Below, in pieces: positions 26,775 through 38,084 of a stretch of DNA of 64,000 nt. Source of the stretch: Chlamydoabsidia padenii (Eukaryota > Mucoromycota > Mucoromycetes > Mucorales > Cunninghamellaceae); assembly GCA_025330725.1 (NCBI GenBank), contig JAIWND010000005.1:62001-126000 (forward strand), given 5' to 3'. The position numbers and the translations under genes were made by a program. The notes below the pieces were generated by a model. It worked only from the letters and a program-made list of their open reading frames with translations. It made no database searches and was not told the origin of the DNA. The stretch's first letter is position 1; every line of letters begins with the position of its first letter.

Positions 26775-27590
26775 TTTTTAGGAAAAAGATACCGTTCCAT
26801 AAATCTTTCACCTTCATTGTTGATCAAGATGCCACCTTCATGACGAAACCCTTCGGTAATCAAACAACCAGCACCATATATACCAGTAGGATGGAATTGG
26901 ACACATTGAGCCACCATAGCATTACCATCACCAGTATACGTATGAGCAGAAGAACAAAAGAAGTAGGTCTGACCGTAACCAGCATTAGCCAATACAGTCT
27001 TGTGAGAGCGGAATCAGCGAAGAGTACCATCTTCCATGTTCAGAGCGATCACACCTTTACATTCACCACCGTCCATGATCAAATCAAAGGCAAAGTATTC
27101 GATAAAGTAGTTGGTATTATGGCGAAGAGATTCACCATATAAAGTATAGAGGATGATATGACCAGTACAGCGCAACCATAAGCTTGACCGCCCTGGTTAT
27201 AAAAGAAAAACGATATAAAGACATATTAGTAAACCGAACTTTTTCGTTTCACTACTTTTCTGTTTTTTCCTACCTTTGGCATCATATTTTTCAAGTTCAT
27301 ATACAGTGTGAAGGGCACGAAGACCCGCAGCATCGTCTTCGTGGTTGATCATAGGGGATTTACTAGCAAAAGGACCCTAGAAATTAAAAGAAGACAAGGT
27401 TATCATTATTAGTAAGATCTACACCAGAGTACCCTTTTCGTTGTTGATAACCACATTATTCCCCCCTCCCCTCCATTTCACTTACTTTAACTTCCTTGGC
27501 AATCAAAGCTAAAGTGCCATGACTTGCATAGCAGGTCTGGAATGGTGACGGAGCCGAGTAGTCCATTCTTACTTTTAAACCTAGAGACAA
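26775..27590 (-). pseudogene. Broken copy of succinate dehydrogenase flavoprotein (SDH1) fused to unrelated exons
   Basis: On the minus strand from about 27185 to 26775 the translation matches mitochondrial SDH1: [72 protein letters not shown] and [12 protein letters not shown]. It is inactive. A TGA (27014-27016) stands where an Arg codon is expected. About ten codons are missing between AMVA and VQFHP. The sequence stops at the retroelement boundary. Upstream, two splice-bounded exon-like stretches, about 27498-27570 (MDYSAPSPFQTCYASHG) and about 27275-27375 (KSPMINHEDDAAGLRALHTV), do not match the SDH1 I know; their origin was not recognised. The intact SDH1 is presumably elsewhere. Confidence 0.75.
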
Positions 27591-27939
27591 TCATACCATT
27601 AAAAAGTAAAAGAGGAGTGGGTTTCTGTTTTGTTGAAGGTATTATGATATCGGACGTACGGTGGGCATATAATTAAAATGTAAAAAAGTGACACTAATTA
27701 TAAAGGGGTTAGTAACAGTTCATTCCAGCAAAACTTCAAGTTTTGAGCTACTTACATCATTATCGGAAGAATACAATAGCAGTTTTAACATGGTGGTTAT
27801 TTAACGAATTCCAAATAGGAATAAAAAGAGAATTCGAAAGAGTAAAGGAATGAATGGAGAGAAACAAAGGATGAAACTCCACGATGTTCACATCCCGGCA
27901 CCCGGAGTTAAAAACACTTGGACCCTCAAGATTCAAGGT

Positions 27940-28700
27940 GAGTTTAAGCGGGTTTTTAAATAAGTTTTGTCTTGTGTCAATTTTCATTCTGCCACTTTTT
28001 TTTTTAAAAAAAAAACAGGGTAAAACGATCTTGAGGCTATATTGCTCCATACAGAAGACTTGGTACAACGGCCATTATGTAAAGTTTGTTGGAAATAGGC
28101 CAAGGAATGCTCATGGTCACTTTTGTCATGAGGATCACTTGTTCATTAAGGCAGTAGAGCTCTCTTAAGTTTCCAGCTGACGGTAGGCGGGTTTTGAAAT
28201 AAGTTTTATCCTATGTGTCAATTTTTGTTCTGCTAAGATATTAGATGGGCCCTCCTCGCTCCATTGTTAAAGGATGCTAATGATTAAAGTGGTGATTTGA
28301 ATACTATAACCCATTTCCAATATACTTTACCACAGAATTTAAGTTCCAAGATCCTTGTGTCAGTCTGTCCAAGCTTGTAATGAGTTTTACCTGTCTTTTG
28401 CAAGAAAAAAGGACGATGACTTTTTTTAAAGACAGAAGCAAAATCATTTTCAAATCCTGTCAGTCCCTAGTCAGAGTTGGAATGGGCTTTACTGCTCCAT
28501 TGTCAACGGATACTAATGATTAAAGTGGCCATGTGGACGCTATGACCCATTTCCAACATACTTCACCGCAAAGTCAAGTACCAAGGTTCTTGTGTTAATA
28601 TCTTTAGGCTTGCAATGACTTTTGCCTTTCCTTTGCGACGAGGATATTTTTTTCCATGATAGACAAAAGAAAACGTCATTTTCAAACGCCGAACACCAAA
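27940..28700. repeat. Decayed tandem array with a ~237-bp period
   Basis: GCGGGTTTTTAAATAAGTTT at 27948 recurs as GCGGGTTTTGAAATAAGTTT at 28187, a spacing of 239 bp. CTCCATTGTTAAAGGATGCT at 28259 recurs as CTCCATTGTCAACGGATACT at 28495 (236 bp), with homology continuing for about 160 bp. CATTTTCAAATCCTG near 28445 recurs as CATTTTCAAACGCCG near 28677. Each unit carries diverged forms of the composite motif. No gene lies inside. Confidence 0.65.
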
Positions 28701-28734
28701 ATTCAATGCGCCTGCATGATCATGGAGGGGAAGC

Positions 28735-28839
28735 GTTGTCAGTTGTGATTTCGTTACTCGTTATATGGTCCAAACTTATATATGCAGCCTCTCTCCACCC
28801 AACCTCTTCTGTGCCCCCTCTTTGTGGGGGCACTCACTC

Positions 28840-28880
<41 letters not shown>

Positions 28881-28975
28881 TTCAACTACTCACTTGACTC
28901 TGTTTTATGAAAGTCTCTCTACCCAGCTTCTCCAATGCCTCTCTCTTTGCGAGGGCACTCGATCCCATTTCTATT
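28735..28975. repeat. Third copy of a dispersed repeat with poly(A) and internal duplication
   Basis: AAGCGTTGTCAGTTGTGA, TTCGTTACTCGTTATA and TTATATATGCAGCCTCTC match the copies at about 8945 and 9690. Next is a ~45-bp segment (CCCAACCTCTTCTGTGCCCC to GGGGGCACTCACTCC), a run of about 36 A, then a diverged second copy of that segment at about 28923-28967 (CCCAGCTTCTCCAATGCCTC to GAGGGCACTCGATCC). This organisation resembles a retroposed short element, but no Pol III boxes were confidently found. Confidence 0.55.
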
Positions 28976-29672
28976 ACTATCAACATATTGCTGCGCAAAA
29001 AGCGGAATTTCGAAGTTTTATGATGATGAAGAAGTTTGAGATATCCGTACGATTTGGAGTTCAAAAACAAGAGCAGGATTTTATTTATATAGAAGAGTGT
29101 TTTGTTGTGCTGTAACTGTACTACTATATTTTAAATCAATAGCTATGATATGATCTACGTTTCATATACCCTGCTCCCTTTGGCCAAATAGTCAGCACCT
29201 TTCGGGTTTTGCCTGCGCTGCAAATTTGGCGATACGTTTACGTTTAGGTGTAGAGTTACAATACAACTTTTTGATGGGGTCAGGGGCGGGATAACATCGG
29301 CGTTTCACAGAAGACTGGGTTTAAACGGGGTTTAAAAGATGTTGAGATTGAGATATTCGTATGATCTTTTGTGAGAGATACCTACAAACACATGGAGAGG
29401 AAGGGTTGTAAAGAGGACCTGTCATGCGGATCATGGTTTTACAAACAACCAAATAATGTGATTGGCCCAAATGTAAAAGGCAATTATTTATTGGCAAAGT
29501 TAAAAGATGGATTGCATGTACATAGTGAAGTAAAATAGTGGATATACTATATATGATAGGGGAAGGGGGGATGTAAAAACACACACAATGGTGTAAAAAG
29601 CTATCTATGTGTATGTAGTATCATAGTTAAAGACCGGGGGGGGAACTGTTGTTGTAAAGATACAGTATTTTA
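28976..29672. other. Intergenic region before the RBR ligase 3' end
   Basis: No gene is supported. GCGGAATTTCGAA near 29002 is a TTCGAA-type variant of the composite motif. The rest is AT-rich, with an ACACAC run near 29580 and a G-run near 29636-29644. Confidence 0.35.
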
Positions 29673-31875
29673 TCAACCTAGATGGGATCCATTGGTGAGC
29701 AATCGGGCTTCGATGGATGAGATATTGGGTACACCTAATTCTGCCTATATTGATAAAGAGACCGAGGGTGATGAGTGATCGACAAACGCGGAGTTTTAAC
29801 GATATGTCCTTCCAAAGGATACTTACTCTTCCTTCTTCCTGGTGCTTTGTGCCTGATGTTGATCTGCTGCTTCTGTTGGTTCCTTCAGTGGTGGCACAAT
29901 GATAAAACCCGCATTTCTAGAGAGAAAAAAAAAAGTCAGTTGGTTAATTTTTCAAATCGACAAGCCCATCTAGCATAATGTATACAAACCTCGGACCATG
30001 GTGACAAGCATGCCCAGCAAAAGCAAAATCCACATAAAGAGCAGTCCACCTTGTTACAGCCTTCATCTCTGTTGATCATGATCGAGCAATTTGGACATCT
30101 CTGACTATGTATTGCAACATATATGTATAAAGGGTAAGATTAGTAACTTTATGCATACATACCTTTGATCCTGTTACTGACCTATTGTTCAAATGCCATT
30201 TAGCTGTGACCACAGTATCTTGATCTTGATGAGGGGCCATTTCCACCAATTGTTTCATATTGTCTTCGCAAGTCAGGCTTTCATGAGTATTGTGGCCGCA
30301 TTGCAGACAAAAGTCAGTTTGACATTTTGAGCTACATTAAAAAGGGAGCGAATGAGAAGAATGGTCAATAATGTGTATATCATTTGAATAGTTTATGTTA
30401 CCATGTTGTATTCGGAAAGTGAGAGATGTGTAAGAATTGCATCTGCTTCCAAGTTTCAGGTGTTACATCCAAGAGCAAGAAGGTGGAAGAGACGATTCGA
30501 CAATGTCGTAGTATAGTCGCTGCAAATTGTGGTCTCTTTTTAGAGTATTTCTGGTATTGTTGTTCAAAGGTGAATAATGTTTTCATGGTCTCCTTGTATA
30601 CATCAAGAATAGTCGATTGTAAGTATTCTTTACCCAAGAGTATCAATAAGGAGATGAGTGGTGTGTATAGTTGATCATCAGTAATATCATTATCATCGTC
30701 ATGAATAGAATCGTCGTCTTCGTTGTTGGTGTTATCTTCGTCATCGTAGTCATCATAGTCATCGTAGTCATCGTCATAGTCATCATTATAGCCGTCACTG
30801 TCCTCGTCAATGTATTTGCCGCCTTGTTCGTTATTGCTATCTTCATCATCCGAGTATAACTGGATTAGATCATGGTGATGTTCAAGAACCAAAGATTCCA
30901 CCACCGAGCGAATATTTTTCATATAGCTATAAAAGAGAGAGAGAGAGAGAGTTATTGTGATTGGCCAACATTGTTTTATTCTTCTTTAACTTACTCGATA
31001 CCTTGCTTGTGCAAGGTATGATCACATGGTTTTGCTTCTTCTTCGCAGTGTGGACAGCATCTTGTAAAGCTCCTGTAGGGTTGATTAAAGCGATCATAGT
31101 GATCCACCACCGATTGAGGGACAAATTGGCTCCATTCAGATTGTGGAATGTGTTCTTGACATACAGGACATTTGAGGGTTGTCACACTAAGACCCCATGA
31201 TGACATTACAACTTCCGTAACATATCTAGAAGATAGCACCCACCCATCCCCCAATAAGACATTAGTATTGGTTTCCATTTCATTTGTTATATATAATGTA
31301 ATATTACCTTTGGAAACATCCATTACAGTATTGATCACCACAGAATTCAAGGCATAAGTCCAAAGGAGCATCAAAGCAAATTGAGCATCGTTGCATCCAA
31401 TAATCCATCTGGTGTTCTTCGGAGTCACCAAAGGAGCTTTCCATATCAGAGTCTTCGTCCATAGGGTAAGTGGAGGAGGAGGAGGAGATGGTGATAGTTC
31501 GCGATCTAGCCTGTTGTTCTTGTTGAGGGACTGTATTTGCTGTCCCAGTTTCTGTTTCTGTCGGAGTTGATTCCATGTTTACTGTCGTATGCTCTTCTTG
31601 TTGCTGTAGTTGGTCTTGGTCTTGTTGTAACTGGATCATGCAGTGCAATGAGTTAAAACTGTAAGTTGTTAATGAAGTGAGGTCAGTTAAAGAATCTGTA
31701 AAGAATAGATTAGTTTATATATAAAAAAGTGAGTATAAAATCGTCAACTAGTTTTCCCCAGGTCTTGTTCCTTTCTTCCTTTTCGTTCACACGAAGTCAG
31801 AAGATAAGAGAAAGCCAAAAGAGCAAAACAGATAAGGATGCACAACAGATATAATCCATCTACACTGTTTTTCAT
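29673..31875 (-). CDS. RBR-type (RING1-IBR-RING2) E3 ubiquitin ligase with acidic insertion
   Basis: A multi-exon minus-strand gene with its stop at 29673-29675. Clear coding begins at about 31698 (DSLTDLTSLTTYS). A possible 5' exon with ATG at 31875 would add a membrane segment (LYLLCILICFALLAFSYLL), but its donor is weak. RING1 is CSICFDAPLDLCLEF..CNGCF..LKCPVC. The IBR begins RCCPHC..KPCDH; a ~180-residue segment follows with a very acidic Asp/Tyr run (about 30730-30850); then CSKCQTDFCLQCGHNTHESL. RING2 is RCPNCSIMINRDEGCNKVDC..CFCWACL..CGFYHC, with the catalytic Cys in EGCNKVDC. RBR ligases form a thioester on RING2 before passing ubiquitin to substrate. The tail ends IEARLLTNGSHLG. Substrate is unknown. 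Confidence 0.85.
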
Positions 31876-32308
31876 ATTGATTTACCTTATTGACAATCAA
31901 GGGATGGTAAAATAGTTGTCAAGATGGAATCCTGAGATGTAAAAAGACGAAAGAGAAAGAGGGGGCGCAACGCATAAAGCCTGGACTTTTTTAAAGGAAA
32001 AAGTAGCGGGGTTTAAAGTTCGGGCGCTCCCCCTCCAACGTGACATGATAACCTGCTTTCTTTTACTGTATGAGGTATCATCATCATAATCATGGTGGAT
32101 GCTTTTTTATTTATTTATATTCAGCTAGTTAAATACACCAACTTGACTCTGGATCAACCAGGCGCTTTCCGAAAAATAAAACATTGTGGGGATGCATTAT
32201 CGACGTTCGGTCTTTAAATTTTACTTGCGGGTCAGGAAACTCAAAACAATAAAAATGAAAAAGTTCTGTTTTGACGATTCTTCTTTTCTCTTTAACTTTT
32301 ACTTTGAT
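31876..32308. promoter_or_regulatory. Short divergent promoter region
   Basis: This lies between the minus-strand RBR ligase and the plus-strand Tat-SF1-like gene. GCGGGGTTTAAA near 32009-32020 is a degenerate composite motif. Only about 430 nt separate the start codons if the distal RBR exon is real. Confidence 0.35.
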
Positions 32309-34011
32309 ATGGAATCGAAAACACCCAAGAAACCAGCATTTGCTTCTGATCCTCAAATGACCTTGAACGAACAAACCGGGAAATGGTCCTTCACTGCTGA
32401 TGATGGAGTTGAATACGAATACGACGATAATCTTAGCGCGTGGTTTCCCATGGTAAGTCATAATATGGAATCCACTCTTCAATCAACTTGCTACCAACAG
32501 TGTTTATTGAATGCTCTATCTTTTTATAGTATAATGAAGATCTAATTGCTAAGCAACAATCTGCTTATGCTGTGGAAGGTGTCGATGAAGAAGTAAACCA
32601 AGATCTTACTCTATTGAAACTGAACATTGCTCTTTAACCTTTATTACTGTTTGTATTTTACTTTTTAATAGGAACCTGCTGTTAAGACTCAAGAAAAGAA
32701 GAAAAGGGTTTACACTTATACAGAAGTAAGAAAGAAAAAAAAAAAAAGAAAAAGAAAAAGAAAAGGTTAATAGTAACTAAGATACGTTTTACTTTATAGG
32801 AAGAAGGAAGCAACAAGAAACAGAAACAAGCAACTCCTAAAGTGGTCAACACATCAGTCTATGTCACAGGAGTACCACCCGATGTTACTGTAGAAGAAAT
32901 GAATCAACTATTTACCAAATGTGGGGTAATCATGGAGGATTTAGAAACTGGTAAATACAAAGAAATGATGATGATGATGATGATGATTACTAACTTTTAC
33001 TGTTTGTTGATGATAGGTGAACCTAAAATCAAGATATATCGTGACGAAAATGGGATCTCGAAAGGAGATGCATTGGTGACTTACTTTAAAGAAGAATCTA
33101 TAGCCTTGGCTATTGACTTGTTGGATGAAGCGGAACTTCGCCCGGGTGAAAAATCGACAAAGATCAACGTACAACCGGTAAGATTCAAGTGGATGGATGG
33201 GGAAGACTACGATGATTTGACTGATTTGACCTTCTTCAATCATATTGTAGGCTGTATTCAAGGAAAAGGCGCCATCACAAAAGAAAAAAACACAACAACC
33301 AGCCAAAAACAAGATGAAGAAGAAGCTACATCAGCTGAACAGGTAAGAATCATGTAATAAGGTTTTATCACTCAACTATTTTTGGTATTCATAATAGGAA
33401 ATTAGATTGGGTGGAGGATGAATCTGGGAAGAAGAGTGAAAAGTTTTCCAAGATTGTTATCTTGAAGAATATGTATACTCAACAAGAACTAGATGTAAGT
33501 CCTGTATATTGAACTAATACATTGAAATTGATACTAACTATCTCTTAATAGGATGATCCAACACTGCTCCTGGAACTCAAGCAAGATGTACGAGAAGAAT
33601 GCGAAAAACTAGGTGAAGTGACAAATGTTATCTTGTATGATGTAAGTAAAACTGACCCTGAAGATTGATGAAACTAACTCGATTATGGTGGTTTATAGAA
33701 ATCTCCTGGTGGTGTGATATCTGTAAGGTTTATGGAACAAAAGCCTGCCAATGCATGTATTCTGGTAAAGACAAGAAGAGGGAATGACCTGCCAATAATG
33801 CCCTAATTGACCTCCATCACTAACTCCTTATTTTATATCTATCTAGTTAATGAACAATCGTTACTTTGGTGGTAAACAAATCAGTGCTGAACTATACGAT
33901 GGACGAACAAAGTATCTCAAAAGCGGAAGTAACGATGCGGAGGACGACGAAGCTGAAAAGGCTCGATTGGAACGATATGCCAAATGGTTGGAAGAAGGTG
34001 GTGGTGATTAG
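32309..34011 (+). CDS. Tat-SF1/Cus2-like U2 snRNP-associated splicing factor
   Basis: A multi-exon gene. The start at 32309 (MESKTPKKPAFASDPQ) is preferred because an in-frame ATG at 32255 only adds hydrophobic sequence. The N-terminal part contains DDGVEYEYDDNLSAWFPM, like the aromatic motif before the RRMs in Tat-SF1. RRM1 covers exons from about 32840 to 33180: VNTSVYVTGVPPDVTVEEM, then IYRDENGISKGDALVTY. A second RRM (UHM-like) spans 33400-33960: KIVILKNMYT, DVREECEKLGEVTNVILYD, GVISVRFME and NRYFGGKQISAELYDG. The C-terminus ends YAKWLEEGGGD. Relatives bind SF3b1 and U2 snRNA to help fold the branch-site complex. It lies near the U1-C gene, but there is no sign of co-regulation beyond the shared motif. 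Confidence 0.9.
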
Positions 34012-34292
34012 TATAGATAATATGGGTTGTTTTGTTTTATGTATAGGTTGTATTGTCAAATTAAAAATAAACACACAAACACACACTCTCTCTTTCTCCT
34101 TCTTCATTGTACTATGTCTTCCTATCTCCTTTCTAATGGTTGCCCCTGACTTCTTTTGGGTGATCGCTGATCGGCGTTTTAAAACGTTTACCCCTTACCC
34201 GTCTTTTTTTTTTTTTTTTTTTTTTTTTTTGTCTTCCTCCCTCTTCTTTTTACTTTATACTTTTTGTTTTTGTTTTTAAAATAAAATAAAGT

Positions 34293-35720
34293 ATGCTCCA
34301 CAAAAACTCATTCAAACCCAAAGATGCTCGGATCTTGAGCTATTATGCTGACGATGAAGTGGACGACGAACTTTGTAAACTGGATGACCTCAATCTAACT
34401 TATGGTGGTGCTGCGATTAGAAAGAAGAAAACGACGGGAACACAAGCCTTGGCCGAATTCTTATCCACGACAAGTCCCGAAGAATTCCAACGTAATGCAC
34501 AGTCTGGCTCCTCGACACCTATTACTCCTCGACCAACCTCTGCCGAACCATCATCCACCAGCTTCTTCAACCTTCGAAAAAGCAAACGGGCCTTCAATCG
34601 ATTGGGCAACAATAATCTCATCAATCCGTCCAAAAACATCTTTTCGTCCATTCAAAACACACCACAAAACTATAATCGAAAAAGTCATGTTGAAATCATA
34701 ACCAAAACAACAACGCCATCAACTGTAGCCACATCATCCTCTCCAGTAATGACAACAACAGCCACGGGACCCGTATTACCTCAAATGGGTTATAACAAGA
34801 AAAGGGACTCTAGTTTATACAGTGGATCACTCAGACATTCAGCAAGTATTAGGAGTCAACTTAGTCATATGACGGTAGCAACAAATGGACGCATGGTAGG
34901 ACGACACTTGATTCGACAGGATACTGTATCAACAATAGACAGTAGTGGACATGTTGCACCCAATCATCGAAACCCTCATCAAATGACATTTACAGGTGGA
35001 CTCGTGGCTGAATCTATCAAAGAACAACAAGACATGAAAACGACAACAGATGAACAACAAAAGGTATTGACACAAGCATTATTATCAACAACAGCAACCA
35101 TGGATGTGATCGAAGCGGGGTTAATGCAACGACTGGAAAGAAGTAAATTGGCGGGACTTGAAAAACCGAGTGACAAAGTGGCACAGACTCTGGGGAACGA
35201 GCATGTGCGGGCATTGGAAGTTTCGTTTAAGCAGGAATTCAACAAAACGAAACCAAAGGCTCGACATGCTCAAGTGCAAACGATGGATACATCAACACCG
35301 ACGATCACTATACCTTCAGCCTTACCACCATCCTTATCATCACTCTCCATCCTATCCTCTCCTATCTCTGGATCTCAATTCCCATCACCGGTATCGGATT
35401 CTTCGACAGATATGACAGCCAATGACGATACCATCGAACGATTGAAACAGGAATTGGAGGAAGAAAGGAAACATCGACAAAGGCTACAAGTCTCTTTGGA
35501 TGACACAAAGGATCACTTTGAGGTACTCGCTGGGCTGGCCTACAAGAAGCTCAGGGAGATATGGGAAGAAAAACAAAGATGGGAAAATGCTTGTATGGAA
35601 CTCAATCAACAGATCATGATGACGCAACATCAGGAACACTCACTGGGCCATCTTCACTCTACTACGGATGATCATGAAGATATCAACACGGTGCTGGACA
35701 ATGTATCTGTCTTATCATAA
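34293..35720 (+). CDS. Fungal coiled-coil protein of unknown function
   Basis: A single-exon protein of 475 residues. The N-terminal block is conserved-looking: ARILSYYADDEVDDELCKL, then TQALAEFLSTTSPEEFQ, a short linear motif of the LAEFL..T.PEEF type that I have seen in disordered fungal proteins. The middle is Ser/Thr/Pro-rich and disordered. A helix with IEAGLMQRLERSKLAGLEKP lies near residues 270-290. The C-terminal 100 residues form a coiled coil (TIERLKQELEEERKHRQRL to KLREIWEEKQRWENACMEL). A run of about 30 T at 34202-34231 precedes the start. No enzyme domain is present; a scaffold or cytoskeletal adaptor is possible. Confidence 0.75.
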   Translation: MLHKNSFKPKDARILSYYADDEVDDELCKLDDLNLTYGGAAIRKKKTTGTQALAEFLSTTSPEEFQRNAQSGSSTPITPRPTSAEPSSTSFFNLRKSKRAFNRLGNNNLINPSKNIFSSIQNTPQNYNRKSHVEIITKTTTPSTVATSSSPVMTTTATGPVLPQMGYNKKRDSSLYSGSLRHSASIRSQLSHMTVATNGRMVGRHLIRQDTVSTIDSSGHVAPNHRNPHQMTFTGGLVAESIKEQQDMKTTTDEQQKVLTQALLSTTATMDVIEAGLMQRLERSKLAGLEKPSDKVAQTLGNEHVRALEVSFKQEFNKTKPKARHAQVQTMDTSTPTITIPSALPPSLSSLSILSSPISGSQFPSPVSDSSTDMTANDDTIERLKQELEEERKHRQRLQVSLDDTKDHFEVLAGLAYKKLREIWEEKQRWENACMELNQQIMMTQHQEHSLGHLHSTTDDHEDINTVLDNVSVLS

Positions 35721-35930
35721 CTAGTTAAATAAGTTTTTATATATATCATTCTTAATAAACAATGGCGATTTAGTGACTTTTGCTATGATCAAACAAGTAA
35801 AATGGGATATAGGGGTGGGGTGGGGTTGGGCTTCATGTTTGATAGGCTGACTCCGTCACACCTTGAAATTTTAAAAATTACTTTTTTTTTTTCTCTCTCT
35901 CTCTCTTCTTCCTCTTTTACTTCACTCTCC

Positions 35931-35972
<42 letters not shown>

Positions 35973-36063
35973 TAAACTCCTCTTCTTCTTTTATCTTGGA
36001 TAACTGCATAGATACTTTGTATTCTATGTTTATTGAAGATACTTTTCAACACATTCAACAGTA

Positions 36064-37527
36064 ATGGGCCAGACACCTTCCACCGCAGCACGCCATGATA
36101 ATGCTTCAACCAGAACACTTCACTCTTCCTCCATCAACTCGAACAGACCTCGCTCATTCCTTAGGAGAATCTCTCGTCGACTAAATACACATCATCCTAA
36201 TAGGCGGTTTGGTCGACAAAGAACAGCAGTAGCGACTAGTACCCTTCCAACTCATGGTACATCTGTAGCGCCTTCCATGACTTCGTCTGTCCATCGTGCT
36301 ACTGTTGCTGCTACTCAAGCTGCTGCTGCTGCCACGGGGCCTATTCCACCACTTCCATTCTTACACATTGATCCTCATCCTTCCAACAGCTCGGCAGCAT
36401 CAACCACATCAGCCATCTCCAACTCGTCTGAAATCTCTCAACTTATATCTGAAATCATCTCCTCTGCCGTATTGTCCTCTTTATCCTCTGGTCAAGGTGA
36501 AAGTACCAATAACAATAATAGCAACAACAACAACTCGACACACAATATTCAAGTCCATGACAGTACATCTTTCTTTCGATATATGCAAATGCCTATGCGA
36601 TCTCATTCAACACAACAAGACCAGCAACAGCAATCCTATTCGACAACCTCTTTAAATGATAACGACCAACGATCAGAAACAGAAAACAACAACATTGGTC
36701 AACAGCAAACAGTATTACCTATTTTTATTATTGGATATCGTACCATTGGCTCAGTTGATCCACCGCCATCCACAACATCAAATACAACTACTTCTCCTAC
36801 TTCTTATACTTCATCATTATCACCTCTTCCAACGTATATACCCGCAGGACCTCATTTACGACGTCGACCTCGTTCTGCGATCTCCACCTCATCATCATTG
36901 GCCACATTACAGTCAATGCCTATGTCTGTACAATCAAATCGAACCAATCACACATCACAAACCACTTTACATATCCAACATCAACATCATCATACACAAC
37001 AGCAGCAACCACAGCAACATCATCGGGAATTCTTATTACCATCTTCGTCATCGACATCTTCATCCACTTCATCCACAACAGCAGGAACAACTCAAGGGGG
37101 TCGATGGTTAATTTATGTGATGAGTGGCCAACATCGTCCATATCCTCACGATACTGTACACCATCTTGGTCGATTATCTGACAATCCAACATACGAAGAT
37201 CTACTCTGGTTATCAAGTATCCTCGGTCCAGCACATCCAGTTACCACAACTCAACAAGCCATTGATGCCACATTGTCAACCTTCACTTGGTCGGATGAAA
37301 TCACCAAACGCAGCATGTTACAGGATCATACCGACAGATGTTTAGTATGTTTGGACGACTTTATGCCTAAACAAACGGTTCGTGTGCTTAAATGTCGACA
37401 TGTCTTCCACGTCGAATGTGTAGATCGCTGGCTGGTGGAAGCTCATAACTCTTGTCCTATCTGTCGATGTGTACCTGTTGCTCAATCCAATCCTTCTCCA
37501 ACAACAACAACAACAACAACAATCTAG
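36064..37527 (+). CDS. RING-H2 protein with potential N-myristoylation
   Basis: A single-exon 487-residue protein. It starts MGQTPSTA, which fits the N-myristoylation pattern (Gly2, Ser/Thr6). The middle is low-complexity (Ser, Thr, His, Gln), including encoded CAA and CAT repeats. Near the C-terminus is a complete RING-H2: CLVCLDDF, then LKCRHVFHVECVDRWL and SCPICR, with all eight ligands present (C-C-C-H-H-C-C-C order). It is therefore a probable membrane-tethered E3 ubiquitin ligase. The start is preceded by a T-rich tract (35931-35965) on the coding strand. Substrate is unknown. Confidence 0.85.
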   Translation: MGQTPSTAARHDNASTRTLHSSSINSNRPRSFLRRISRRLNTHHPNRRFGRQRTAVATSTLPTHGTSVAPSMTSSVHRATVAATQAAAAATGPIPPLPFLHIDPHPSNSSAASTTSAISNSSEISQLISEIISSAVLSSLSSGQGESTNNNNSNNNNSTHNIQVHDSTSFFRYMQMPMRSHSTQQDQQQQSYSTTSLNDNDQRSETENNNIGQQQTVLPIFIIGYRTIGSVDPPPSTTSNTTTSPTSYTSSLSPLPTYIPAGPHLRRRPRSAISTSSSLATLQSMPMSVQSNRTNHTSQTTLHIQHQHHHTQQQQPQQHHREFLLPSSSSTSSSTSSTTAGTTQGGRWLIYVMSGQHRPYPHDTVHHLGRLSDNPTYEDLLWLSSILGPAHPVTTTQQAIDATLSTFTWSDEITKRSMLQDHTDRCLVCLDDFMPKQTVRVLKCRHVFHVECVDRWLVEAHNSCPICRCVPVAQSNPSPTTTTTTTI

Positions 37528-38084
37528 TCCTTTTTACTTTTAAATATACATATATCTTTATACTCTTATATTTATCTATACTCTTTTTAAATGTATATCA
37601 TCCTTCCTTATTATAATCAATTGTCACCTACAGTAGTCCACGCCCCCTTCTCCTCTTCCATTTACTCTGTATATCTTTTTATCCCCATCATCTATAACTA
37701 CTTATCCACATACTACTACTTCCACTAACATACGTCTATATACTACTTTTATCAATATCCTTTATTCTTTACTGTATAAATAAATAATAATAAAGAGCCA
37801 TCTTTTTAAAGACTATTTTAAATGAGTGTAACATAAATTAACAACAATGGCTGGGCTAATAATAGGTTGGTATAAACAATGGGGTAACGTGGTGTATTCC
37901 TATACTATATTGCAGGGCGAGACCAGCTTGTGTTCAGACAATACTTGATAAGGACAAAAAAGTGACTTTACACAGCTTACCCAACACGGAGCCAAGTGAC
38001 CCGTAATGTCGCCCGATTGATTGAGATCCATTAACACCAGTCGCCACCCTACTGTTTTCCTCCGATTTTATCTGTAAAGCTTGT
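37528..38084. other. 3' flank and spacer, no gene seen
   Basis: AT-rich, with AATAAATAATAATAAAG near 37780-37797 as likely polyadenylation signals for the RING-H2 gene. No open frame or RNA gene was supported. Confidence 0.4.
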
